Positions 25,250 through 35,082 are shown, counted from the first letter of the stretch. The stretch: 39,263 nt of DNA from Nitrospirota bacterium (GCA_024275955.1 JAJRYD010000039.1:1-39263); one strand, 5' to 3'. Notes: generated by a model not told the origin, from the sequence alone. Numbers and translations are program-made.

Positions 25250-26614
25250 ATGAATGTTCTCGTTGCTGGCGCGGGGAAAACAGGTATAGCTACCGCTAAC
25301 CGGCTTTGCGGGTGGGGCGAGGCGGTTACTTTAACCGACAGCAAAAGCATAGATAAAATTGATAAGGGAAACCTTGAACAACTAAACGAAAAAGTAAAAC
25401 TGGAAGCCGATGGCTATGAGAATGTTATCGGTATAGATTTTGACATGGTTGTAACCTCTCCCGGAATACCGTGGGACTCTGAATTGCTCACCTCTTTTAG
25501 GGGGAGGGATATTCCGGTAGTAAGCGAGGTGGAGCTTGCTTTTAGAAATCTGGAAGGAGACTGGATAGCGGTTACCGGAACAAACGGAAAAAGCACCACT
25601 ACCTTAATGGTAGGCGAGATGCTCAAAGCGGCTGGAATCCCCTCAGTTGTCTGTGGAAATATAGGCAATCCAGTTATCGGCGAGGAAACTCTTTTTCAAT
25701 CTAAAAAGTTGGTAGTCGCGGAATTGAGTTCCTTTCAGCTTGAGGGTGTCGAAAGTTTTGCTCCTAAGGTGGCGGCAATACTTAATATCACTCCCGATCA
25801 TCTGGACCGCCACTATGATATGAAAAATTACCGCGAAATCAAAAGCAGAATTTTCCAAAAACAGGGCGCGGGTGACTACTGCGTTCTTAATTACGACGAT
25901 AGGACAGCCGCCTCGCTTGCTGATGAAGTTCCCTCTAAGGTTTTCTGGTTCTCAATTAAAAAGAGTCTCAAAGACGGCTTTTGCATAAAGTCTGGAGATA
26001 TCGTCCTTATGGCTGGAGGGGAAGAGACCAGAATCGGAGCAAGTTCAGAAATGAAACTGCTGGGAAGGGCAAACCTCGAAAACGGTCTTGCCGCGTCTTC
26101 TATCGCGTACTGTGCCGGCGCTTCACTGGACGCGTTAAGGAAAGTGCTTTTTAGTTTTGAGGGGTTGCCTCACCGGATGGAGCTGGTTGGTGAAATAGAT
26201 TCGGTTCGCTATATAAACGATTCTAAAGCGACTAATGTTAATGCTTCCATCAAAGGTTTAGCAGGGATAGATAATTCTCTTTTTGTAATACTTGGAGGTA
26301 GAGACAAAAATGGAGATTTCCTTTTACTATCCGAATTAATAAAAGAAAAAAGAGCGACTGCCATACTGGTCGGCGAAGCAACGGCAAAGATATTTCGGTT
26401 CTTTGCTGGGTATGACAAAGTTTTTAAGGTTGGTTCGCTTGAAGAAGCGGTAGAGTTTGCCTTTTTAAAGGCTACCCCTGGAAGCAGTGTCGTTCTTTCT
26501 CCAGCATGTGCCAGCTTTGATATGTTTCGGAATTTTGAGGAGCGTGGAGAAGCATTTCGGCAGATAGTCGCCAATTTTTCTGGTAGACGTAAAGGAGGGG
26601 GTGTGAATGCCTAA
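25250..26614 (+). CDS. murD: UDP-N-acetylmuramoylalanine:D-glutamate ligase MurD
   Basis: A 454-residue Mur ligase from the ATG at 25250, 5 bases after the mraY stop, with GAGGTAAAG before it. The open frame extends further upstream into mraY, but the Rossmann-like start MNVLVAGAGKTGIATANRL shows the true N terminus. AVTGTNGKSTTTLMVGEML holds the P-loop lysine K114. ITPDHLDRH, YINDSKATNVNA and VVLSPACASFDMF are MurD-type motifs. It adds D-glutamate to UDP-MurNAc-L-Ala. It overlaps ftsW by 8 bases. Confidence 0.95.
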   Translation: MNVLVAGAGKTGIATANRLCGWGEAVTLTDSKSIDKIDKGNLEQLNEKVKLEADGYENVIGIDFDMVVTSPGIPWDSELLTSFRGRDIPVVSEVELAFRNLEGDWIAVTGTNGKSTTTLMVGEMLKAAGIPSVVCGNIGNPVIGEETLFQSKKLVVAELSSFQLEGVESFAPKVAAILNITPDHLDRHYDMKNYREIKSRIFQKQGAGDYCVLNYDDRTAASLADEVPSKVFWFSIKKSLKDGFCIKSGDIVLMAGGEETRIGASSEMKLLGRANLENGLAASSIAYCAGASLDALRKVLFSFEGLPHRMELVGEIDSVRYINDSKATNVNASIKGLAGIDNSLFVILGGRDKNGDFLLLSELIKEKRATAILVGEATAKIFRFFAGYDKVFKVGSLEEAVEFAFLKATPGSSVVLSPACASFDMFRNFEERGEAFRQIVANFSGRRKGGGVNA

Positions 26615-27707
26615 ACAGCGTGAAATTGATTATAAAATAGTTTTCTGCGTGGGATCCCTCATTATTGTTGGTCTTGGAATGATATATTCTTCCAGCGGCA
26701 CCGTCGCCGGTTACCGCTACGACGACCCAGCTCACTTTCTTAAAAGACAGTCTATCTGGGCGATAATCGGAAGTATAGGGATGATAGCGGCGATGAAATT
26801 TGATTACCGCAGATTGCAACCGCTCGCCCCATGGTTATATATTACCTCTATTATCCTTTTGCTTGCCGTACTTATTCCTGAGTTTAGCAAGGAAGTCGGC
26901 GGCGCGAGAAGATGGCTGGTGGTTGGGTCATTTACTTTTCAGCCATCAGAGTTGGCAAAACTTGCCATGATAATTTTCTTTTCAGCCTTTCTGGTAAAAA
27001 AAGAGAAGAGCGGCAGGCTGAAAGATTTCTTTACAGGTTATCTCCCAAGTATCCTCGCCCTCGGTGCGTGCTTTGTCCTAATTCTAAAACAGCCGGATCT
27101 TGGAACATCGCTTATTATAGCGGCAGTAGTATTTTCTCTTTTCTTTATTTCTGGAATGCGCCCAAGCTTCATGCTGGGAACTTTTTTACTACTCCTACCT
27201 TTTCTTTATGTCGCTATTCTTAACGTAGAGTATCGAAGGAAAAGGATTATGGCATTTCTGGACCCGTGGTCTGATCCTTTCGACAGCGGCTTTCAAATTA
27301 TCCAGTCGTACATAGCTCTTGGTAACGGGCATTTTTTTGGGCTAGGTCTTGGGGAGGGCAGGCAGAAGAATTTTTATCTGCCGGACGCTCATACCGATTT
27401 TATTTTTTCAATCATAGGAGAAGAGCTTGGGTTTGTAGGATGCGTTGTAATCGTATTCCTTTTTACATGGCTTATCTACCTCGGTCTAAAGGTTTCCTTT
27501 AGAGCGCCAGACTCCTTTGGGATGTATCTTGCCGCAGGGATAACCCTGAGTATCGGTATACAGGCGGCAATAAATATCGGTGTCGCTACAGGGCTTTTGC
27601 CGACGAAAGGACTTCCGCTTCCATTTATCTCGCTTGGCGGGTCGGCGCTTGTTATGTGGATGATAAGTATCGGGATTTTATTAAATGTATCAGAACATAC
27701 GACGTAA
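26607..27707 (+). CDS. ftsW: Peptidoglycan glycosyltransferase FtsW
   Basis: A 366-residue SEDS-family membrane protein with nine to ten hydrophobic segments. It has the ATG at 26607 and a strong AAAGGAGG ribosome binding site inside the end of murD. Family landmarks are GLGMIYSSS in the first segment, GGARRWLVVGSFTFQPSELAK, LKQPDLGTS, a long loop with YIALGNGHFFGLGLGEGRQK, PDAHTDFIFSIIGEELGF and LPFISLGGSALV. With FtsI it polymerises septal glycan strands from lipid II. A RodA identity is unlikely given its place between murD and murG. Confidence 0.95.
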   Translation: MPKQREIDYKIVFCVGSLIIVGLGMIYSSSGTVAGYRYDDPAHFLKRQSIWAIIGSIGMIAAMKFDYRRLQPLAPWLYITSIILLLAVLIPEFSKEVGGARRWLVVGSFTFQPSELAKLAMIIFFSAFLVKKEKSGRLKDFFTGYLPSILALGACFVLILKQPDLGTSLIIAAVVFSLFFISGMRPSFMLGTFLLLLPFLYVAILNVEYRRKRIMAFLDPWSDPFDSGFQIIQSYIALGNGHFFGLGLGEGRQKNFYLPDAHTDFIFSIIGEELGFVGCVVIVFLFTWLIYLGLKVSFRAPDSFGMYLAAGITLSIGIQAAINIGVATGLLPTKGLPLPFISLGGSALVMWMISIGILLNVSEHTT

Positions 27708-27718
27708 GAAACTGAAAG

Positions 27719-28780
27719 ATGAGAATAGTAATAACAGCTGGGGGTACCGGGGGACACATAAACCCCGCCCTGGTTGTTGCAAAGGAATTTAAAAAGATGA
27801 ATAACACGGTACTTTTTGTCGGCGGGCTTTACGGGCCGGAGGAAAAAATGGCGGCCGATGCCGGCATAGATTTTCTAGGCATAAACGTACGCGGTTTAGA
27901 TAGGTCGAGCATCGTCGGGATGTTGAAAGCGATTTTGATATTTCCATTAGCTGTTCTCAGAGCTATGAGTGCTTTTTCTGTTTTTAGGCCAGATACTGTA
28001 ATCGGAGCGGGAGGGTATGCTTCCGCGCCTTCGGTGGTGGCGGCATCGCTGAGAAGCATTCCGTTGTTTCTTATGGAACAAAATGTTTATCCAGGTCTTG
28101 TAACAAGGAAAATGGGGGCTAAAGCTCTAAAAGTGTTCACATCTTTTGACGCGACGAAAAACTGGCTGAAAAGATCCAACCTAAAGCTTTCGGGCAATCC
28201 TGTAAGAAGCGGTTTTTATTTTAATGCTGGCGGTAGTTCTGTTGACGGCAAAAGAGTACTGTTCGTAATTGGTGGAAGCCAAGGGGCGCATTCTGTAAAC
28301 ACAGCCGTAGCCGAGGCGTTGCCTATCCTAAAAGAGAAAAATTTAAAAATATATCATCAGACAGGCGATGCCGATTTCGAACTGATAGACGCGCTCTACA
28401 AAAAACATGGCATAGAGTCTGTAGTCAAACCATTTTTCGACAACGTAAACGAAGTAATGAGAGAGGCGAACCTTGCCGTCGCCCGTGCCGGAGCATCTAC
28501 ATGCGCGGAGCTAAATCTATCCGGTCTTCCCGCGATATTTGTTCCGTACCCCGGTGCTGGCGGGCATCAAAAGCTTAACGCCCATGCATTGGAGCTTGGC
28601 GGAGCCGCCGTTACTATTGACGACGATATTCTAGAAGGCAGTTTGCTTGCTAAAACGATAGATGAGATTTTAGGTGACGATGAAAAGCTTGCGCTTATGT
28701 CGGCCAACAGCCGTGAAATGGCAAGGCCGGACGCAGGCTCGGTAATCTGCGAAGAAATTATAGAAATGTTAGAGGGGTAG
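27719..28780 (+). CDS. murG: Lipid II synthase: UDP-GlcNAc transferase MurG
   Basis: A 353-residue GT28 glycosyltransferase. It starts with MRIVITAGGTGGHINPALVV, whose glycine-rich loop is diagnostic. The linker region has GNPVRSGF. The C-terminal UDP-GlcNAc domain has VIGGSQGAHSVNTAV and AGASTCAELNLSGLPAIFVPYP. It adds GlcNAc to lipid I on the cytoplasmic face of the membrane. The start is 11 bases after the ftsW stop, with GAAACTGAAAG before it. The stop abuts the murC start with no gap. Confidence 0.95.
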   Translation: MRIVITAGGTGGHINPALVVAKEFKKMNNTVLFVGGLYGPEEKMAADAGIDFLGINVRGLDRSSIVGMLKAILIFPLAVLRAMSAFSVFRPDTVIGAGGYASAPSVVAASLRSIPLFLMEQNVYPGLVTRKMGAKALKVFTSFDATKNWLKRSNLKLSGNPVRSGFYFNAGGSSVDGKRVLFVIGGSQGAHSVNTAVAEALPILKEKNLKIYHQTGDADFELIDALYKKHGIESVVKPFFDNVNEVMREANLAVARAGASTCAELNLSGLPAIFVPYPGAGGHQKLNAHALELGGAAVTIDDDILEGSLLAKTIDEILGDDEKLALMSANSREMARPDAGSVICEEIIEMLEG

Positions 28781-30160
28781 ATGGGTCTTAATAAAACAAG
28801 AACGATACATATGGTCGGAATAGGCGGTTCAGGAATGAGCGGTATTGCCGAGGTGCTTTTGAATCTTGGGCATCTGGTGCAAGGCTCCGATATTACAAGG
28901 TCGGACGTTATCTACCGGCTTGAAAAACTCGGAGCCAGAATTTCAATCGGACATGATGGCGATAACATCGGTGACGCGGAAGTGCTGGTAATATCCTCGG
29001 CGGTTCAGCCGGACAACCCAGAGGTTGTGACAGCAAAATCAAAAAAGATACCTGTGATTCCACGAGCAGAGATGCTGGCGGAACTGATGAGAATGAAAGA
29101 GGGAATCGCCGTAGCCGGAGCGCATGGCAAAACTACAACATCGACTCTTGTCGCGACTATTCTCTCCGAAGCCGGTATGGACCCAACAGTTATCATCGGC
29201 GGTAGGGTAAAAAGTTTTGGCACAGGCGGAAGACTTGGAGAAGGAGAGTTCATAGTAGCGGAGGCCGATGAGTCTGACGGTTCTTTTCTTGAGCTGGATC
29301 CGACCATAGCGGTCGTAACAAATATGGACGCGGAACATCTCGACCATTATGGAAGCATGGAAAGACTAGAGGAGGCGTTTCTTCAGTTTTGCAATAAGGT
29401 GCCTTTCTTTGGGGCAACCATCGCGTGCGGAGATGATCCCATACTGAAAAGTTTTGCTTCTAAGATGAATAAAAAGTTCATCACATTTGGTTTTTCTAAA
29501 GATTGCGATCTCACCGCAAAGCAGTATGTTCAAAACGGTCTGGAGTGCGGCTTTACGGTTTGTGAAAAGGGCGTTGAGCTGGGAAAAGTGGAATTGCACC
29601 TCCCGGGCAGACATAACGTGCTTAACTGTCTTGCGGCGATACAGGTAGCACTTTTTCTCGAAATAGATTTTAAAACTATAACGGAAGGTCTAAAGCATTT
29701 TTCTGGAATTGGACGCAGGGTGGAACTTAAAGGAGAAAACAGCAAAGGGATTACGGTAATAGACGACTATGGGCATCACCCAACTGAAATAGAGGCAACG
29801 CTAAAGGGGCTTAAGGAGGCGTTTAAGGGCAGGAGGCTGGTAACTCTTTTTCAGCCGCACCGCTACTCAAGAACACGCGATTGCATAAAGGAGTTCTCGA
29901 CAGCCTTTGCGGATACCGACGTTCTGGCGGTAGCCCCAATCTATCCGGCTGGTGAAAAGCCGATAGAGGGCATTAACGCGAAACTTATAAGCGACAGCGT
30001 GGCAAAAACCGGGCATGAAAATGTTTTCCTCATAGAAAAAGATAATGAGATTAAAGAATGGATAAAAGCCAACACGGAGGATGGCGATATTCTTTTAACG
30101 CTTGGCGCTGGAAATATCTTTTTACAGGGAGAGAAGTTTCTGGAAAATGGCAAAGGTTAA
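28781..30160 (+). CDS. murC: UDP-N-acetylmuramate:L-alanine ligase MurC
   Basis: A 459-residue Mur ligase starting directly after the murG stop, with GAGGGG as the ribosome binding site. IHMVGIGGSGMSGIAEVLLN is the MurC-type N terminus. AVAGAHGKTTTSTLVATI is the ATP loop (K117), and the AHGKT form separates MurC from the other ligases. EADESDGSFL, NMDAEHLDHYG and VIDDYGHHPTEI follow. It adds the first amino acid, L-Ala, to UDP-MurNAc. Its 3' end overlaps murB by 14 bases. Confidence 0.96.
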   Translation: MGLNKTRTIHMVGIGGSGMSGIAEVLLNLGHLVQGSDITRSDVIYRLEKLGARISIGHDGDNIGDAEVLVISSAVQPDNPEVVTAKSKKIPVIPRAEMLAELMRMKEGIAVAGAHGKTTTSTLVATILSEAGMDPTVIIGGRVKSFGTGGRLGEGEFIVAEADESDGSFLELDPTIAVVTNMDAEHLDHYGSMERLEEAFLQFCNKVPFFGATIACGDDPILKSFASKMNKKFITFGFSKDCDLTAKQYVQNGLECGFTVCEKGVELGKVELHLPGRHNVLNCLAAIQVALFLEIDFKTITEGLKHFSGIGRRVELKGENSKGITVIDDYGHHPTEIEATLKGLKEAFKGRRLVTLFQPHRYSRTRDCIKEFSTAFADTDVLAVAPIYPAGEKPIEGINAKLISDSVAKTGHENVFLIEKDNEIKEWIKANTEDGDILLTLGAGNIFLQGEKFLENGKG

Positions 30161-31007
30161 AAAAGATGAACCGATGTGGAAACATACTTCGTTTAGGATT
30201 GGTGGAAGCGCGGGGCTTTTTATGCTCCCTAAAAACAGTGAAGAACTTTCTATGTTTATGGATGAATATAAAGAAAGCTTTATCTTCGGCGGCGGCTCCA
30301 ATATTCTTGTTGCCGATAAGGGGGTACCAGAAGTGATCTGCCTTAAAAGGTTATCTGGTATCAAAGCAAAAGCTATCTCCGACGGTGTTGTAGAAATAAC
30401 AGCCGGCTCTGGCTACGGCTTTACCTCCCTTTCAAAAAAAGCGCGCGAACTCTCTCTTAAAGGTCTGGAGTTTGCCTTTGGGATACCTGGCACTGTCGGC
30501 GGAGCTGTTGTGATGAATGCTGGCGCTTTCGGTGGCGAAGTGAAAGACTTACTTGTCGAGGTGGAACTACTCCAAGAAGGGGCAACTAGAAAAGTAAAAG
30601 CCACGGAGCTTTCCCTTTCGTATCGGCATAGTAGCTTGCCAAAGCAGGCTGTGATTGTCTCTGCTACTTTTAGGCTTGAAAAAGGGGAGCAGAGTGTAAT
30701 CGAGTCAAAGATGGAAAAAATGCAAAAAGAAAGAAAGGAGCGGCAGCCTCTTGATGCTCCTTCTGCCGGCTCCATATATAAGAACAGGCAGGAAATATCT
30801 TCAGGGAAAATTATCGAAGATACAGGTTTAAAAGGCTTGTCTGTAGGAGATGCGGTGGTAAGCGAAAAGCACGCGAATTTTATACTAAATGCCGGAAAAG
30901 CGACGGCGGCTCAGGTTTTAGAGCTGATGGAAAAAGTAGAAGATGCTGTTTTCCAAAAGTCCGGCATACATCTTGAGCGTGAAATAAAACTGGTAGGTAT
31001 TTTTTAA
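30147..31007 (+). CDS. murB: UDP-N-acetylenolpyruvoylglucosamine reductase MurB
   Basis: A 286-residue FAD enzyme that makes UDP-MurNAc. I choose the ATG at 30147 (MAKVKKDEPMWKHTSFRIGG), which overlaps murC by 14 bases. A longer frame starts at 30102, but its extra 15 residues lie entirely over murC and lack family likeness. FGGGSNILVADKG and GLEFAFGIPGTVGGAVVMNA are FAD-binding motifs. APSAGSIYKN carries the proton-donor serine. The short form without the extra Y-loop fits type II MurB. A TAATG overlap joins it to ftsQ. Confidence 0.93.
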   Translation: MAKVKKDEPMWKHTSFRIGGSAGLFMLPKNSEELSMFMDEYKESFIFGGGSNILVADKGVPEVICLKRLSGIKAKAISDGVVEITAGSGYGFTSLSKKARELSLKGLEFAFGIPGTVGGAVVMNAGAFGGEVKDLLVEVELLQEGATRKVKATELSLSYRHSSLPKQAVIVSATFRLEKGEQSVIESKMEKMQKERKERQPLDAPSAGSIYKNRQEISSGKIIEDTGLKGLSVGDAVVSEKHANFILNAGKATAAQVLELMEKVEDAVFQKSGIHLEREIKLVGIF

Positions 31008-31843
31008 TGTCAGCCATGGTGGATATCGGCAGGGTGGGGTTCAAAAGCTATGGGTGGCAACCAAACTCTAAGGCTGTTAAAAGCTCTGCTACCAGAATGG
31101 GTATAAAGAAGTTCATAAAGTTTGTTTTTAAACTTTTTGAGATAGTCGGAGCGGCATTGGTTCTTACCGCCATATATTACCTTTCTCTTACTCATCCGAT
31201 TTTTTTCGTAAAAAACTTTGAAATAAATGGGAATTTGAAACTTTCCAGCCATGATATAGAAGAGATGGTGGAAGGTATGCTTTCGGGGAATATTTTTATC
31301 GTAGATACGTCGGAAGCCGAAAAAGTTCTTAAGAGCAATCCATGGGTTAAGTCGGTATCAATAGGCCGTTCTGTTCCATCTACGATTAATATCAATATTA
31401 TAGAGAGAACTCCCGTAGCCATCGCGGAGATCAATGGAAAGAGTTTTCTTATTAATGATTCCGGTATCTTTTTAGAGGAAGCAGTCGATGAGGGCAACTA
31501 CCTCAAGCTGATAGTCGGCTCCGGCTCGCCAGGCCTTGACAAGAAGATGGAGCAGACATTGCTGAAGGAAGCCTTTGCTCTTGAAGCACTTTTTGAAAAC
31601 GATTCGCTTTTTAACGATAGGCTTGTTTCTGTAAATGTGAAAAACCGTGAACGCGTTGTCGCGCGGACGGCTGGTGGTATTGCCGTAGTATTTGGCAGGG
31701 ATAGGGATAGTTGGCAGGAAAAATTTCTTGAGTATCTTATTGCAAGAAAAGTTCTTTTCGAGAGAGAGGACCAAGTAGTTGAAATGGATCTTTCATTTGA
31801 AGATCAGGTTGTTGCAAAGCGTGTCGGGATTTCGCTTAACTAA
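31007..31843 (+). CDS. ftsQ: Cell division protein FtsQ (POTRA domain)
   Basis: A 278-residue protein overlapping the murB stop by one base. A 40-residue cytoplasmic basic region is followed by one membrane segment (about 42-60, LFEIVGAALVLTAIYYLSL). Then comes a POTRA domain (FFVKNFEINGNLKLSSHDIE ... NPWVKSVSIGRSVPSTININ) and the beta domain with ERTPVAIAEINGKSFLINDSG. FtsQ links FtsL/FtsB to the divisome. Its position between murB and ftsA is standard. Length and topology fit. Confidence 0.92.
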   Translation: MSAMVDIGRVGFKSYGWQPNSKAVKSSATRMGIKKFIKFVFKLFEIVGAALVLTAIYYLSLTHPIFFVKNFEINGNLKLSSHDIEEMVEGMLSGNIFIVDTSEAEKVLKSNPWVKSVSIGRSVPSTININIIERTPVAIAEINGKSFLINDSGIFLEEAVDEGNYLKLIVGSGSPGLDKKMEQTLLKEAFALEALFENDSLFNDRLVSVNVKNRERVVARTAGGIAVVFGRDRDSWQEKFLEYLIARKVLFEREDQVVEMDLSFEDQVVAKRVGISLN

Positions 31844-31855
31844 AGGGGTAAATGG

Positions 31856-33088
31856 ATGGCTAAAAAAGAGAAGGAAACTATAGTAGGTCTTGATATCGGT
31901 ACGACAAAGATATGTTGCGTCATCGCCGAAGTAGATAATGGACGACTGAACATAATCGGCGTGGGAACTCATCCTTCCCGCGGTCTTAGAAAGGGTGTGG
32001 TGGTTAATATTGAAAGCACTGTCGCCTCGATAAAGTCTGCCGTTGAGGAAGCAGAGCTGATGGCTGGTACCGAGATAGAAACGGTTTACGCCGGCATTGC
32101 CGGCGGGCATATAAAAGGTTTTAACTCGCACGGCATCATTGCTGTTAAGGATGGAGTCGTAACAGAAAAAGATAAGCATAGGGTAATAGAGGCGGCCAAA
32201 GCGGTTGCGATACCGATGGACAGGGAAGTTCTTCATGTACTGCCTCAGCAATATATCCTCGACGGACAGAGCGGTATAAAAGAGCCCAAAGGGATGTCTG
32301 GTGTCCGTCTTGAAGCTAGGATTCATATAATTACCGGCGCGGTTACCTCTGCTCAAAATATAGTACGGTGCGTCAACAGAGCCGGCCTTGATGTTGACGA
32401 TGTAGTGGTAGAGCAGCTTGCTTCCGCCGAAGCGGTACTAGATATTGACGAGAGAGATCTTGGTGTCGCGCTTGTCGATATCGGTGGCGGTACATCTGAC
32501 TTGGCTATTTTCTCTGAAGATTCTATCAAGTACACGTCTGTTCTCTCCGTGGGAGGCGACCATATAACGAATGACATCTCGATAGGGCTTAGAACCCCTC
32601 ACAGCGAGGCAGAAAAGATAAAAAGAAAACATGGCTGTGCCATGAAGTCGCTAGCCAGCGCGAATGACAAGGTAGACGTGGCAAGCATGGGAGGACGTGA
32701 AGCAAGAGCGATAACACGAAAGCAGCTGGCGGAAATAGTTGAGCCGCGGGTGGATGAAATATTTCAGTTGATAAAGCATGACATAGAAAGCTCGGGTTAT
32801 CTCGATTCAGTTACTTCTGGTCTTGTTATTACCGGAGGTGCGACGATTCTTGACGGCATGCCGGAACTGGCCGAAAAGGTGATGGGGCTTCCCGTGAGGC
32901 GCGGCATACCAAAGGATATAGGCGGGTTGGTCGATGTTGTAGATTCGCCTCAGTTTGCGACAGCGGTAGGTCTTTTGCAATTCGGCTTAAAGGATAGAAA
33001 AACCGGAGCGAAAGCGCCGCTAAAAGGAAGACATCTTTTTGCGAATATTACGGAAAGGATGAAACGCTTGATAGAAGATTTTTTTTAA
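31856..33088 (+). CDS. ftsA: Cell division protein FtsA
   Basis: A 410-residue actin-like ATPase from the ATG at 31856, with AAAGGGG upstream. An overlapping ATG at 31852 reads only three codons. GLDIGTTKICCVIAEV is the phosphate-1 loop. GVRLEARIHIITGAV closes the SHS2 (1C) domain, which brings in later divisome proteins. LGVALVDIGGGTSDLAIFSE is the phosphate-2 loop and GLVITGGATILDGM the adenosine motif. The basic C-terminal region ending in KRMKRLIEDFF is the amphipathic helix that tethers Z-ring filaments to the membrane. Confidence 0.96.
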   Translation: MAKKEKETIVGLDIGTTKICCVIAEVDNGRLNIIGVGTHPSRGLRKGVVVNIESTVASIKSAVEEAELMAGTEIETVYAGIAGGHIKGFNSHGIIAVKDGVVTEKDKHRVIEAAKAVAIPMDREVLHVLPQQYILDGQSGIKEPKGMSGVRLEARIHIITGAVTSAQNIVRCVNRAGLDVDDVVVEQLASAEAVLDIDERDLGVALVDIGGGTSDLAIFSEDSIKYTSVLSVGGDHITNDISIGLRTPHSEAEKIKRKHGCAMKSLASANDKVDVASMGGREARAITRKQLAEIVEPRVDEIFQLIKHDIESSGYLDSVTSGLVITGGATILDGMPELAEKVMGLPVRRGIPKDIGGLVDVVDSPQFATAVGLLQFGLKDRKTGAKAPLKGRHLFANITERMKRLIEDFF

Positions 33089-33124
33089 AGTTTTAAAAGT
33101 TAATATTTTTTTGGGGGTATCGAG

Positions 33125-34330
33125 ATGAAAAAACAGAAAAGTTCCAATAGTTCGAGTCAGCCGCTTTTTGATTTTGCGAAAGAAACAAATCATAACGCGA
33201 AGATAAAAGTTATCGGTTGCGGCGGCGGCGGCAGTAACGCGGTCGGCGCCATGATGGAATATGCTATACAGGGTGTCGAGTTTATTGTTGCCAATACCGA
33301 CGGCCAAGCTCTTTCCCGCTCTAGCGTTCCAGTCAAGCTTCAGCTGGGCAAGAACCTTACCAGAGGCCTTGGTGCCGGCGCGAACCCCGATATAGGGCGC
33401 AAGGCGGCGATGGAGGATAAGGAATCGGTTGCGGCGATACTTGAAGGCTCGGACATGGTATTTGTCACGGCAGGTATGGGTGGAGGAACCGGAACAGGCG
33501 CCGCACCTATAATAGCATCTATAGCAAGAGATATGGGAGCGCTTACCGTAGGTGTTGTTACAAAACCGTTTCAGTTTGAAGGTTCCAAACGACAACGGCA
33601 GGCCGAGGAAGGGCTTCTAGAGCTTGAAAAATGCACAGACACACTTATTACTATTCCCAATCAGAGGCTTTTGGGAATCGTAGATAAAAAAACCTCGATG
33701 CTTGAGGCTTTTAGAGTAGCCGACACAGTTTTATGCAATGCTGTTAAAGGAATTTCCAATCTTATAACTGTCCCGGGGCTTGTGAATCTTGATTTTGCCG
33801 ATGTGCAGACAATTATGTCGGAAATGGGGCAGGCTCTGATGGGGTCTGGAATGTCGGTCGGCGAGAACCGCGCGGTAGAGGCGGCTCAAAAGGCGATACA
33901 TTCTCCGTTACTTGAAGAAACTTCCATAGAAGGCGCTAGGGGAATACTGATAAATATTACCGGCGGTGAAGAGCTGTCACTGCACGAAGTAAGTGAAGCG
34001 GCGATGGAGGTGCAGAAGAACGCCCACCCCGATGCAAATATCATATTCGGCTCGGTTATTGACCCAACGCTAGATGATGAGGTGATGGTTACTGTTATCG
34101 CTACAGGATTCTCTGATGCTTCGGAAAAACCGGAGTTCAACCATGCCGAGGTGGCAGCTACTAAGCCTACAGGCGCAAAAGAGATAGAAGAAGAAAGTGT
34201 TAAGGATAAATCGGCATTATCTGTGGTTTCTAGCATCAAGCCTGAGAGAAAGCTTTCCGGCAGGATCGACTTGAGTGAGTTTGAAGACGAATTAGATATA
34301 CCAGCTTTCCTGCGCAGGCAGGCTGACTAG
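33125..34330 (+). CDS. ftsZ: Cell division GTPase FtsZ
   Basis: A 401-residue tubulin homologue from the ATG at 33125, preceded by [29 protein letters not shown] binds nucleotide. The tubulin signature GGGTGTG is at about 119-125. [20 protein letters not shown] is the synergy (T7) loop region. The variable linker spans about residues 330-385. The C-terminal peptide [14 protein letters not shown] is the docking tail for FtsA and other partners. It forms the cytokinetic ring. Its stop overlaps the AGGAGG ribosome binding site of the next gene. Confidence 0.97.
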   Translation: MKKQKSSNSSSQPLFDFAKETNHNAKIKVIGCGGGGSNAVGAMMEYAIQGVEFIVANTDGQALSRSSVPVKLQLGKNLTRGLGAGANPDIGRKAAMEDKESVAAILEGSDMVFVTAGMGGGTGTGAAPIIASIARDMGALTVGVVTKPFQFEGSKRQRQAEEGLLELEKCTDTLITIPNQRLLGIVDKKTSMLEAFRVADTVLCNAVKGISNLITVPGLVNLDFADVQTIMSEMGQALMGSGMSVGENRAVEAAQKAIHSPLLEETSIEGARGILINITGGEELSLHEVSEAAMEVQKNAHPDANIIFGSVIDPTLDDEVMVTVIATGFSDASEKPEFNHAEVAATKPTGAKEIEEESVKDKSALSVVSSIKPERKLSGRIDLSEFEDELDIPAFLRRQAD

Positions 34331-34341
34331 GAGGTCGCTTT

Positions 34342-34980
34342 ATGAACAGAAGAAATACCGCGTTATCGCAAAAGATATCCAATGCCCAGCTAAGGCACGA
34401 TAATGTTTCACTTAAGAAACACCTACGGCACCTTGTTATGGCTACTAAAAGAAATCTTGATATACAGCAGAAGATGGATGACATAGGGCAGGTTGTCATA
34501 AAGTGCAGTGACCTTGAATCACTCGTTACCGAAGTGACCAAAGTGATTAAAGTTGATTTTGGCCTGACAGTTGTTACGGTAACTTTGGAGGAAAGCTATA
34601 GGAAGATGTTGCCGAGCTTGGCCTCATCATCTATAGGTAGAGCATCTCCACTCTCAGAGTCTCTATTTCTTATGGATCGCGAAAAACTGATTAATCACTT
34701 TTCAAATGAACCTACTCCTTTGCTTCAAGGTGGTGTCGAATATGGGGACGTTGATTTTTTTGGTATGAAATTGTTTAGAAGGATTCGCTCTCAGGCATTT
34801 GCCCCACTTTTTTATGGAGATAATTTTATAGGAAGCCTCAATTTGGGGAGCAATGAAAAGCTCCGGTATAGGGAAAAAGATGGCGCTGATTTTCTGAAAC
34901 GTCTTGCACAGGTAATTTCGCTCGCTGTTGTCAATATCGAGCTGAAAAGCTGGGTGGAGAACACTGAAAAGAAGGTGTAG
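34342..34980 (+). CDS. DUF484 family protein (GAF-like domain)
   Basis: A 212-residue protein with AGGAGG 7 bases upstream that overlaps the ftsZ stop, so it is co-translated with ftsZ. The N-terminal 60 residues are helical and charged (NVSLKKHLRHLVMATKRNLD). The rest is GAF-like: SDLESLVTEVTKVIKVDFGL, a middle variable part, then AFAPLFYGDNFIGSLNLGS and ADFLKRLAQVISLAV. The GSLxLGS and DFLxRLAxV segments are typical of DUF484. Members of this family usually sit next to xerC or dapF in proteobacteria. Their function is unknown. Placement directly after ftsZ suggests a division or chromosome-segregation link, but that is inference. Confidence 0.75.
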   Translation: MNRRNTALSQKISNAQLRHDNVSLKKHLRHLVMATKRNLDIQQKMDDIGQVVIKCSDLESLVTEVTKVIKVDFGLTVVTVTLEESYRKMLPSLASSSIGRASPLSESLFLMDREKLINHFSNEPTPLLQGGVEYGDVDFFGMKLFRRIRSQAFAPLFYGDNFIGSLNLGSNEKLRYREKDGADFLKRLAQVISLAVVNIELKSWVENTEKKV

Positions 34981-34986
34981 CCAGCT

Positions 34987-35006
34987 CTAAAAGCTGTAGC
35001 TTTTAG
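34987..35006 (+). terminator. Inverted repeat after the dcw/DUF484 operon
   Basis: CTAAAAGCT and AGCTTTTAG form a perfect 9-bp inverted repeat with a 2-base spacer, 6 bases after the DUF484 stop. There is no T run after it, so it is not a standard intrinsic terminator. It may stabilise the 3' end of the transcript. The rest of 35007-35280 contains REP-like hairpins and no recognised gene. Confidence 0.4.
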
Positions 35007-35082
35007 GCCTGTTCGTGGTGTTCGCGTGCGGTCTGTTTGTTGGGTAGTGTATTAGCTTGAAAATTACGGTCATCTTTCTCCT

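Noticed and set aside
30102-30146. A longer MurB starting at 30102.
   Set aside because: The extra 15 residues lie entirely over the murC coding region and do not resemble MurB N termini. The ATG at 30147 gives the normal start.
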